From NCBI RefSeq assembly GCF_000010725.1, contig NC_013854.1:2943001-3007000 (forward strand): DNA of 64,000 nt, written 5' to 3'. The notes under the pieces are model-generated. The model was given only the letters and a program-made list of their open reading frames with translations. It was not told the origin of the DNA and did not search any database. A program made the translations under genes and the position numbers. This document shows, in pieces, positions 57,837-64,000 of the stretch (the first letter of the stretch is position 1; every line of letters begins with the position of its first letter). The DNA comes from Azospirillum sp. B510 (GTDB taxonomy: Bacteria; Pseudomonadota; Alphaproteobacteria; Azospirillales; Azospirillaceae).

Positions 57837-59003
57837 ATGAACCGTTATCTGCTGGCCGGCGCCGCCGCCGCCGCTCTCGCCCTCGGCGCTGGTGCCGCCA
57901 ACGCCCAGGCCAAGTTCGAAGTCAAGATCGGCGGCGACGCCTACTTCGAAGGCGGCTATGTTGGCCAGGATCTCGATTCCGGCACGCGCTCGACCGAATT
58001 CCGCAACCGCATGCGCATCAACATCATCCCGTCCGCCAAGGCCGACAACGGCCTGGAGTATGGTGCCCGCCTGCGTCTGCGCGCCAACGGCAACGACCGC
58101 AACACCGACGCTGACCGCGCCTACATGTTCGCGCAGGGCTCGTTCGGTCAGGTCCGCCTGGGTGTGACCGACTCGTTCAACGACGACACCTACGTCACCG
58201 CCCCGATGGATTACCTGGCGCTGGGCATCTATGACGGTCTGCCGGCCTGGATCAACACCACCGGCACCAACGGCAACAACATCAACTCGGGCGTTGCCAA
58301 CACCGTCACGAAGTCGGGCAACATCATCAGCCCGTCGGTCGTTGTCGACGGTAATGCCACGAAGATCGTCTACTACAGCCCGCGCTTCGCCGGCATCCAG
58401 TTCGGCGCCAGCTACACGCCGCGCAACGACAGCTCGAACACCGACATCAACCGCACCAAGCCGGTTGCGTCGGCCACCACCGGGAACGCCTCGGGCACCT
58501 TCACCGACATCGTCGAAGTCGGCGCCAACTACAACAACACCTTCAGCGGCGTGACCCTGAAGGCGTCTGCCGGCTACTTCTGGGGCCAGGCGATCGGCAA
58601 CTCCGCCGGTTCCAACTACAAGGACCTGAACGCCTGGCAGGCCGGCGCGCAGATCGGCTATGCCGGCTTCGCCCTGGGCGGCGGCTATGTCGATTACGGC
58701 AAGTCGGGCCAGAACAAGATCCGTTCGGTCTTCACCGAGCCGACCCGCAACTGGAACGTCGGCGCCCAGTACACCACCGGCCCGATCGTCGTCGGCCTGA
58801 ACTACAAGAACGGCCGCGATGCCGGTTCGCAGACCACCGCTGGCGAGCGCGAGCTGCAGGTCTACGAAATCGGTGTTGGCTACACCGTCGCTCCGGGCCT
58901 GACCGTCCAGGCCCAGTACGACTACTTCAAGGTCAACAACGACGCTTCGGCCCAGGACGACAAGGGCAACGTCGTCATCCTGCGCTCGGTCCTGGCGTTC
59001 TAA
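57837..59003 (+). CDS. Outer-membrane porin (alphaproteobacterial Gram-negative porin family)
   Basis: The 388-residue protein has a signal peptide (MNRYLLAGAAAAALALGAG, cleavage after ANAQA) and a 16-strand-type beta-barrel: repeated strands with aromatic girdles (ISPSVVVDGNATKIVYYSPRF, FAGIQFGASYTPRND, YTVAPGLTVQAQYDYFKVN), an asparagine-rich loop (TNGNNINSG), and the terminal LRSVLAF with Phe at the end. It forms a general diffusion channel. ATG 57837 follows GGAGG; an earlier ATG at 57822 is possible. The second porin (59331) shares the opening GG-DA-F-G-YVGQD and KADNGLEYGARLRLRA segments, so the two arose by duplication. Confidence 0.92.
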   Translation: MNRYLLAGAAAAALALGAGAANAQAKFEVKIGGDAYFEGGYVGQDLDSGTRSTEFRNRMRINIIPSAKADNGLEYGARLRLRANGNDRNTDADRAYMFAQGSFGQVRLGVTDSFNDDTYVTAPMDYLALGIYDGLPAWINTTGTNGNNINSGVANTVTKSGNIISPSVVVDGNATKIVYYSPRFAGIQFGASYTPRNDSSNTDINRTKPVASATTGNASGTFTDIVEVGANYNNTFSGVTLKASAGYFWGQAIGNSAGSNYKDLNAWQAGAQIGYAGFALGGGYVDYGKSGQNKIRSVFTEPTRNWNVGAQYTTGPIVVGLNYKNGRDAGSQTTAGERELQVYEIGVGYTVAPGLTVQAQYDYFKVNNDASAQDDKGNVVILRSVLAF

Positions 59004-59041
59004 TCGGTCCTCCGATCGAACGTCCGGCAACGGACAGGAAG

Positions 59042-59069
59042 AGCGGTGGCTTCGGCCACCGCTTTTTTT
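59042..59069 (+). terminator. Rho-independent terminator after the first porin
   Basis: A 9-bp stem (59042-59050 with 59055-59063) closes a UUCG loop and continues into a run of T residues (59063-59069). It separates the two porin genes into different transcripts. Confidence 0.95.
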
Positions 59070-59253
59070 GTTTTGAGCCAAGCGGCAAGCCCGTTGTTTG
59101 GGCATTGCGCATCGTTCGTGGGCGTAGAATGGAGCGGAATTGGGGCAAACGCCCTTTTCTCAATATTTTCAACCATTTAGCTGTGTGGTTTTGCTGCAAC
59201 TATGTTGCGAATGCGTGAAGACACCACAGTTTGCCTCTTGTCCGCAGACCGTC

Positions 59254-59289
59254 CGCGCGGTTAAGTCATCTTCATAAGACAACCGCGCG
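59254..59289 (+). promoter_or_regulatory. Stem-loop in the leader of the second porin
   Basis: Nine-base arms CGCGCGGTT (59254-59262) and AACCGCGCG (59281-59289) enclose an 18-base AT-rich loop about 40 bases before the porin start. The upstream sequence (59080-59250) is AT-rich and probably holds the promoter; TTGTCC-N17-TTAAGT (59238-59266) is one candidate, which would put the stem across the -10. Possible operator or leader structure. Confidence 0.45.
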
Positions 59290-59330
59290 CTCCCGGATAA
59301 ACGGGGCGTCCGCACAAGGATGGATAATCC

Positions 59331-60485
59331 ATGAAGCGCTCTCTCGTCATCGGCTGCGCAGCCGTTGCCCTCGCCGCCGGCTGCGGCACCGCCTCGGCCC
59401 AGTCCAAGTCGAAGTTCGACATCCTGCTGGGCGGCGACGCCTTCTTCCAGGGCGCCTATGTCGGCCAGGATCACGACAGCGATCTGCGCAAGGTCGATTT
59501 TGCCAACCGCTTCCGTCTGACCGTCACCCCGACGGCCAAGGCCGACAACGGCCTGGAATACGGCGCCCGTCTGCGTCTGCGCGCCTCCGGCGGCAACAAC
59601 AATAACCGCCAGACCGACGCCGACCGCGCCTACATCTTCGTGAACGGCGCCTTCGGTTCGGTTCTGGCCGGTGTGGTCAACGGCCCGTCGGACGACTCGG
59701 GCGTCATCGGCCCGAACGTCGATGGCATCTCCGGCAGCCCGGACGGCTGGGCGTTCAACTATTATGACCCCGGTAACACGGGGACTGCTTCGGGCAGGCT
59801 CCGTGGCGCCCTCCCCAACGTCGCGTTCAACCTGCGCAACCTCGAGTCGGGCGACGCCAGCACCAAGATCGTCTACAACACCCCGAGCTTCGCCGGCTTC
59901 AAGCTGAGCGCTTCCTACACCCCGACCTACGGCAGCGGCAACACCGACATCTATCGTCGCAAGAACGTCGCTGGCGACACCGCCCACCCGTACCGTGACA
60001 TCGGCGAAGTCCAGGCCTACTACAAGGGCGCCTTCAGCGGCGTCGGCCTGGAAGGCAGCGTCGCCTACCAGTTCGGCGAAGCCAACATCCCGGGCATCGA
60101 GAAGCTGTCGTCGGTCCATGCCGGCGCCACCGTCACCTACGGCGCCTTCGCCCTGGGCGGCAGCTACGCCTTCAGCGGCGACAGCGGCTTCGCCAAGGTC
60201 CATCGCGGCGTGAAGGACAACCAGGTTTGGCTGGTCGGCGCCCAGTACACCGTTGGTCCGGTGATCCTGGCCGCCACCTACACCAACGCCCAGGGGGCGG
60301 TCAACCAGACCGGCGCCGCCAGCGCCGCCGACTCCGCCCGCGCCAACATCTACCAGGGCGGCATCACCTATGCCGTGGCGCCGGGCCTGACCACGGGTCT
60401 GGAATACAGCTTCGTCGACAACAAGACCGGCGGCCGCAAGAACGACGCCAACATCGTTCTGTGGGACACCCGCTTCTCCTTCTAA
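59331..60485 (+). CDS. Outer-membrane porin (second, paralogous)
   Basis: The 384-residue protein has a signal peptide (MKRSLVIGCAAVALAAGCG, cleavage after ASAQ) and a porin barrel like its neighbour: KFDILLGGDAFFQGAYVGQD, NGLEYGARLRLRASGG, ADRAYIFVNGAFGSVLAG, TKIVYNTPSFAGFKLSASYTP, YAVAPGLTTGLEYSFVDN, ending LWDTRFSF with terminal Phe. Surface-loop stretches differ strongly from the first porin, suggesting different selectivity or phage avoidance. AAGGAT lies 9 bases before the ATG. Each porin has its own promoter region and terminator. Confidence 0.92.
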   Translation: MKRSLVIGCAAVALAAGCGTASAQSKSKFDILLGGDAFFQGAYVGQDHDSDLRKVDFANRFRLTVTPTAKADNGLEYGARLRLRASGGNNNNRQTDADRAYIFVNGAFGSVLAGVVNGPSDDSGVIGPNVDGISGSPDGWAFNYYDPGNTGTASGRLRGALPNVAFNLRNLESGDASTKIVYNTPSFAGFKLSASYTPTYGSGNTDIYRRKNVAGDTAHPYRDIGEVQAYYKGAFSGVGLEGSVAYQFGEANIPGIEKLSSVHAGATVTYGAFALGGSYAFSGDSGFAKVHRGVKDNQVWLVGAQYTVGPVILAATYTNAQGAVNQTGAASAADSARANIYQGGITYAVAPGLTTGLEYSFVDNKTGGRKNDANIVLWDTRFSF

Positions 60486-60513
60486 GGAGCGGTTTCCTGG
60501 CAGCAAACGTGAG

Positions 60514-60544
60514 GGCGGCGGAGAAATCCGCCGCCTCTTTTTTT
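60514..60544 (+). terminator. Rho-independent terminator after the second porin
   Basis: A 9-bp stem (60514-60522 with 60527-60535) closes a GAAA loop and is followed by seven T residues (60538-60544). Confidence 0.93.
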
Positions 60545-60581
60545 GTCCGCGCCGTCATCCAAGGGACCGGCTTCGCGGGAT

Positions 60582-60627
60582 GGACATGAAAAAGGCGACG
60601 GGAACTTCCGTCGCCTTTTTCATGTCC
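60582..60627. terminator. Bidirectional terminator with a 20-bp perfect stem
   Basis: Arms 60582-60601 and 60608-60627 are perfectly complementary around a 6-base loop, with A5 and T5 runs inside the stem. It lies just after the convergent minus-strand gene (stop at 60637) and forms a terminator on both strands. Confidence 0.9.
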
Positions 60628-60636
60628 GGGGTCGGC

Positions 60637-61242
60637 TTATTTCTTCGGGGCGGCTTTGGGCGGATCGGCCTTCGGCTGGTCGGCCTTGGCGTCCTTGGCC
60701 GCCGTGTCGCACATCATGAACAGCACCGACGACTCCAGCGGGGTCCAGACCAGCAGATAGCGTTCCTTGTCCTGATCCGCGAGGAAGACGATGGTTTCCG
60801 GATCGGTGACCGACTTCGGATGGATCTCGCCGAGCAGATAGCCGGTGCGGCCATAATTGGCCATCGTCCCCTGGAAGATATAGTCCAGCCGCTCCTGGTC
60901 GTCCTTCGCGACCTCCCAGCCGAACTGCTCCTGGCGCACGCAACGGCGGCCATATTCGTCCAGGATCTTGTCCATGAAGCCGCGGTAGGTGCCGTCGTCA
61001 CCCAGCGGAAAGGCGGGTTCGCTGAAGCGGACCTTGGTCATCGGCGACCCGAGCATGACCTTGGGCTTGGCCTGCTTGGCGTCGGGCTTGGCCTGGGCGG
61101 CGGCCTTGGGGGCAGGCTGTGCCGGCTTCGCGGCCTCCTCGGCCCGGACGGGAGGAGCGACGAGGCCGACGGCGACCGCGAGCAGGGCGGCGGAGGCGGC
61201 CGGCATCAGGGTGGGGAGCAGGGAACGAAACGGACTCCGCAT
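60637..61242 (-). CDS. Exported hypothetical protein
   Basis: The 201-residue product has a signal peptide (MRSPFRSLLPTLMPAASAAL...PPVRAEE), an Ala/Pro/Lys-rich linker (about 35-62), and a folded part with YGRRCVRQEQFGWEVAKDDQ, YIFQGTMANYGRTGYLLGE and VLFMMCDTAAKDA, followed by a Lys/Pro-rich tail. Two cysteines in the mature part could form a disulfide. No family is recognised. AGGAG lies 12 bases before ATG 61242; the frame stays open upstream through yggS by chance. It is divergent from yggS. Confidence 0.7.
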   Translation of the reverse strand: MRSPFRSLLPTLMPAASAALLAVAVGLVAPPVRAEEAAKPAQPAPKAAAQAKPDAKQAKPKVMLGSPMTKVRFSEPAFPLGDDGTYRGFMDKILDEYGRRCVRQEQFGWEVAKDDQERLDYIFQGTMANYGRTGYLLGEIHPKSVTDPETIVFLADQDKERYLLVWTPLESSVLFMMCDTAAKDAKADQPKADPPKAAPKK

Positions 61243-61425
61243 GCGGAGGTCTCCTCGATATGCGAAACGGTGACGATGCCAGCGCCGGCGATCAACCGCC
61301 CGATCCGGAATGCCCGGAAGGACATCATCGGGTCTGATCGCTTGGGGCGCTTGCGTTTCCGCGGACCGTCCGCTAACACGCCGCGCAAGCGCTGTACACC
61401 CGCAGCGACCGGATTGAGGGCGGCC

Positions 61426-62175
61426 ATGACAACGACGCAGGGCACTGGCAAAGATACGCGGACCGTCGCCGAACCCGGCGCCTCCGCCGACGGCGTGACG
61501 GCGCGACTCGACGGGGTGCGGCGCGCCATCGTGGAAACCGCTACGGCCTGCGGACGCGGTGACGGCGCCGTGACCCTGGTGGCGGTGTCGAAGACCCATC
61601 CCGCCGAAGCGGTGGAGGAGGCGCTCGCCGCCGGCCAGCGCGTGTTCGGCGAGAACCGCGTGCAGGAAGCCAAGGCCAAGTTCCCGGCGCTGAAGGAGCG
61701 CTTCGCCGATCTGGAGCTGCACCTGATCGGTCCGCTGCAAACCAACAAGGTCAAGGACGCCGTCGCCCTGTTCGACGTGATCCAGACGCTGGACCGGCCC
61801 AAGCTGGCCGAGGCGCTGGCGGCCGAGATGGCGAAGGAGATGGCCAAGACCGGCCGTCGGCCGCGCTGCCTGATCGAGGTCAACACCGGCGAGGAGCCGC
61901 AGAAGGCCGGCATCGCCCCGGCGGAGGTCGAGGCCTTCCTGGCCGATTGCCGCGACCGGCTGGGTCTGCCGGTCACCGGACTGATGTGCATCCCGCCGGT
62001 GGACGAGGAGCCGGCGATGCATTTCGCCCTGCTGGCGGAGATGGCGCGCCGGCTGGACCTGCCGGAGATCAGCATGGGCATGAGCGGCGATTACGAGACC
62101 GCGGTCCGCTTCGGCGCCACCCATGTGCGGGTCGGCACCGCCATCTTCGGCTCGCGGCCCTACCCGGCCCCATAG
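61426..62175 (+). CDS. yggS: YggS-family pyridoxal-phosphate homeostasis protein
   Basis: YggS (PLPHP) binds pyridoxal phosphate and balances free PLP and amino/keto acid pools; it is not an enzyme of known activity. The 249-residue product has the PLP-binding Lys in TLVAVSKTHPAEAVEEAL, FGENRVQEAKAKF, LHLIGPLQTNKVKDA, LIEVNTGEEPQKAGI, LMCIPPVDEE and ISMGMSGDYETAVRFGATHVRVGTAIFG. ATG 61426 gives a slightly long N-terminus (the conserved part begins near residue 25). The next gene (L,D-transpeptidase) converges on it. Confidence 0.94.
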   Translation: MTTTQGTGKDTRTVAEPGASADGVTARLDGVRRAIVETATACGRGDGAVTLVAVSKTHPAEAVEEALAAGQRVFGENRVQEAKAKFPALKERFADLELHLIGPLQTNKVKDAVALFDVIQTLDRPKLAEALAAEMAKEMAKTGRRPRCLIEVNTGEEPQKAGIAPAEVEAFLADCRDRLGLPVTGLMCIPPVDEEPAMHFALLAEMARRLDLPEISMGMSGDYETAVRFGATHVRVGTAIFGSRPYPAP

Positions 62176-62211
62176 CCGCCGCGCGGCCATCCGCCGCATC
62201 GGGTTGCGCCA

Positions 62212-62754
62212 TCAGGGGGTGGGGCCGCCGGCGACGCTCAAGGCGCTGCCCGGCCCGCAAGCCTTCAGCAGCCGGAGCATGTCGTCGGGCGCCAGCGCGA
62301 CGCAGCCGGCCGTCGGCGCCCGGTCGGGACGGACGAGGTGCAGGAACACGGCGCTGCCCAGCCCCGGCACCACGGGGTCGTCATTGTGCCCCATCACCAC
62401 CACGATGTCATAGACATGGTCATCCCGCCACATCTCCTCATGGCTGGCGGGATAGGGAAGGCTGACCGGCCGGTTGTAGGCCGCATCCCCCGGCGCATCG
62501 CACCAGCCATCATGTTCGGCGATGGGAAGCAGCGGCAGCCCGGTCTCCGGTGGCGGCAGACGGTCGGCGCGCCAGAGCACGCGGCGCAGCGGAAAGCGGC
62601 CGATGGGGGTGGCGCCATCCCCCTCGCGCTTGTCAAGGCGGACACCCCCCCGGCCCAGCACGCAAGGCGCCTCCCCGCCCGGCCAGCGCAGGCGGCCGGT
62701 GGTGACCAAACCGGCTCCGCCGCCCTCCGGCGTCACGGTGATTTCGATGCTCAT
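62212..62754 (-). CDS. L,D-transpeptidase (YkuD-fold) protein
   Basis: The 180-residue product has the YkuD catalytic signature as VFLHLVRPDRAPTAGCVALAP, with His near 137 and Cys near 150 in the TAGC motif. Upstream are GGVRLDKREGDGATPIGRFPL and WCDAPGDAAYNRPV, typical of short YkuD proteins acting on peptidoglycan cross-links. No signal peptide is seen, so it may be cytoplasmic or exported another way. Its ATG overlaps the stop of the preceding 334-residue gene as ATGA, so the two are coupled and both probably depend on the sigma-54 promoter upstream. Confidence 0.87.
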   Translation of the reverse strand: MSIEITVTPEGGGAGLVTTGRLRWPGGEAPCVLGRGGVRLDKREGDGATPIGRFPLRRVLWRADRLPPPETGLPLLPIAEHDGWCDAPGDAAYNRPVSLPYPASHEEMWRDDHVYDIVVVMGHNDDPVVPGLGSAVFLHLVRPDRAPTAGCVALAPDDMLRLLKACGPGSALSVAGGPTP

Positions 62755-63755
62755 CCCGAGACCCGCGTGGTGCTGCCGGCGGTCTGCGCCGCTCTGCGCG
62801 TCTGCTCATATTTGGCCAGATTGCGCATCATCGTCTCCGACAGCATGTCCGGCGAGACCGGAGCCGCGCCGGCCGGCTGGGCAGCTGGCTGGTCAGCACC
62901 CGGCTGAGCCTGACCGCCATTGGCCATCCCACCGTTGGCCGCCCCGCCATTGACGGGCGCCGCGCCGGCGCCGCGCGCGGCCGCCGTCACCGCCCCCGGA
63001 ACCGGGGCGGCGAAGCGGGGCACGCTGTGCTTGGCCAGCGCGGAACCGGCCAGCGGCGTATCGCGCGCCGGCATCTTGCTGGGGTGGGGAACAGCCCCCC
63101 CGGCCGCGAGCTGCGCCGTCAGGGACGGTGAGGACTCGGCTGACTTGGCGGCCGGGGCGGCGGCCACAAGCCGGATCGGCTGTCCGGTGGCCGTCGGATT
63201 TTGCCCAGGCGCCGCCGAAAGCTCGGCCGGTCTGGCGGCGGCGAGCGCCGCGGCAAGCCCGCCGGCGGGCGCCTGCTGCGGGCTTCGCGGCGGTGCGGAC
63301 TCTCCCTTGGCGGAGTCCTTGGCCGGCTCCGCGGGGGAGCCGGACGACGCCGGCCCCCCCGCGGCGTCCGCGACGGCCGTGGGGGCGGAGGGATGGTCAC
63401 CGTCCCCAAAGCCGAGCGAGGCCATGACGTGATCGCCGACATCCTTGCCCGTCGCCTGTTCGACCACCGCGTTGGCGATGGAGGCCATGCCGCCGATCAC
63501 CCCGCCATAGAGGATGTCGCCCATGATGCGCATGGAGGGCTGAATGGTGTCGCCGGTGATCTCGCGATAGATGGTGCTGACGATCGGAATGTGTTGCAGG
63601 GGGTTGATGACGTCCAGGAAATCCCAGAAGGACATCTCGCCCTGGATTTCCACCGGGCCGCCATTGTGGCCGTCGCTGATGACCGGCGACGCCTTTTCGC
63701 GCGGCGCCGGATGCTGGACGGCGCTGCTGTCGATGGTGGTGGCGTCGATGGCCAT
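62751..63755 (-). CDS. Hypothetical protein with conserved N-terminal part and Ala/Pro-rich tail
   Basis: The 334-residue product has a compact N-terminal part (about 35-115: EMSFWDFLDVINPLQHIPIV, STIYREITGDTIQ, GDILYGGVIGGMASIANAVV) and a long low-complexity Ala/Pro/Gly tail with ANGG repeats, ending in a helical MLSETMMRNLAKYEQTRRAA. The front part resembles unknown alphaproteobacterial proteins; the glycine-rich helix could touch a membrane. No signal peptide is seen. It is followed with a 4-base overlap by the L,D-transpeptidase and preceded by a sigma-54 promoter. A flagellar or envelope role is possible but unproven. Confidence 0.72.
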   Translation of the reverse strand: MAIDATTIDSSAVQHPAPREKASPVISDGHNGGPVEIQGEMSFWDFLDVINPLQHIPIVSTIYREITGDTIQPSMRIMGDILYGGVIGGMASIANAVVEQATGKDVGDHVMASLGFGDGDHPSAPTAVADAAGGPASSGSPAEPAKDSAKGESAPPRSPQQAPAGGLAAALAAARPAELSAAPGQNPTATGQPIRLVAAAPAAKSAESSPSLTAQLAAGGAVPHPSKMPARDTPLAGSALAKHSVPRFAAPVPGAVTAAARGAGAAPVNGGAANGGMANGGQAQPGADQPAAQPAGAAPVSPDMLSETMMRNLAKYEQTRRAAQTAGSTTRVSG

Positions 63756-63791
63756 GGGCGGTCTCCCGGCTCGGTGGTCACGCTAGAATAA

Positions 63792-63807
63792 AGCAACTAT
63801 CGTGCCA
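63792..63807 (-). promoter_or_regulatory. Sigma-54 (RpoN) promoter for the 334-residue protein and L,D-transpeptidase
   Basis: On the minus strand the sequence CTGGCACG-ATAG-TTGCT fits the -24/-12 consensus exactly: GG at 63806-63805 and GC at 63794-63793, ten bases apart. Transcription would start near 63782, about 27 bases before the ATG at 63755. Confidence 0.85.
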
Positions 63808-63920
63808 GCCCTGTGGCGCCCCTTCCGCGTGGATTCCGGGGTTCGGAAGCGGTCCGGAGGGGCCGCGCCCGGAATCCGATTCCCAGCGCCGCCGCCGACG
63901 ACGGCCGGGACCGCCGGAGG

Positions 63921-63935
63921 CGGCAAGAACTGCCG
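63921..63935. promoter_or_regulatory. Possible enhancer palindrome for the sigma-54 promoter
   Basis: CGGCA-N5-TGCCG lies about 140 bases upstream of the predicted start, a usual distance for a sigma-54 activator site. The pattern recalls ftr-type sites bound by FlbD for flagellar genes in Caulobacter. No NifA-type TGT-N10-ACA was found nearby. Confidence 0.4.
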
Positions 63936-63966
63936 GTCCCGGAGGGCGATTCCTGCCCTCGGAGGT

Positions 63967-64000
63967 TCAGAACATGTGGCCGCTGCGCTCCGCCTTGGTG
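63967..64000 (-). CDS. Possible C-terminal end of a gene running off the window
   Basis: A minus-strand frame enters from the right edge and ends TKAERSGHMF with a TGA at 63967-63969. Ten residues are too few to identify it. It would lie upstream of the sigma-54 promoter in the same direction. Confidence 0.3.
   Translation of the reverse strand, partial: TKAERSGHMF

Overview
The window is high-GC, gene-dense chromosomal DNA from an alphaproteobacterium. Gene content points to the Rhodospirillales, most likely Azospirillum or a close relative: a sucD-sucA-sucB run, the order DUF3576-leuS-lptE-holA, an Irr-type Fur regulator, several two-component proteins, paired alphaproteobacterial porins, a consensus-type sigma-54 promoter, and a formyl-CoA transferase. 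This assignment is inferred from gene families, not from a database match. Most genes are ordinary core genes with good ribosome binding sites, and many end in clear stem-loops, often with UUCG or GNRA-like loops.

Layout. 1-4.75 kb: end of sucD, then sucA and sucB (2-oxoglutarate dehydrogenase E1 and E2). 4.76-6.35 kb: a small island with a YopT-like (C58) cysteine protease gene and an intact 847-bp IS5-family element inserted 70 bp upstream of its start. 6.5-8.5 kb: a PAS protein and formyl-CoA transferase. 8.5-13 kb: small unknown genes, a ferritin-like protein and hrpB. 13-15.1 kb: a TetR regulator overlapping a type II NADH dehydrogenase, with a clear palindromic operator in front. 15.3-19.4 kb: lepA, two envelope proteins and an L-asparaginase. 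19.8-24.1 kb: a LysR regulator fused to a membrane segment and an envelope-type C-terminal part, an HD-GYP response regulator and a lone receiver. 24.4-28.8 kb: pheT, pheS, rplT and rpmI on the minus strand. 29-31.4 kb: ubiE-ubiB. 31.4-33.1 kb: a GhrA-like reductase and rluE.

33-38.5 kb: a minus-strand module for acyl-CoA activation and oxidation (acyl-CoA synthetase, EtfB, EtfA, long acyl-CoA dehydrogenase) resembling DmdB/DmdC. 38.7-47.1 kb: a hybrid histidine kinase with its OmpR-type regulator, a PiT phosphate transporter, a chimeric remnant of a DUF485/acetate permease pair, and a second sensor kinase. 47.4-48.4 kb: two paralogous coupled membrane proteins and irr. 48.6-52.6 kb: a flavin-dependent nitronate-type oxidoreductase, a glycerophosphodiester phosphodiesterase, a KamA/EpmB radical SAM enzyme and a TspO-like protein. 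52.7-57.5 kb: DUF3576-leuS-lptE-holA. 57.8-60.5 kb: two tandem porins. 60.6-64 kb: a secreted protein, YggS, an L,D-transpeptidase and an unknown 334-residue protein preceded by a strong sigma-54 promoter and an enhancer-like palindrome.

Most unusual items: the LysR-membrane-SH3-like fusion with its own LysR-type dyad; the YopT-like protease; the DUF485/ActP chimera left by an apparent deletion; and the sigma-54-driven pair at the right edge. No CRISPR array, tRNA, rRNA or prophage was recognised.
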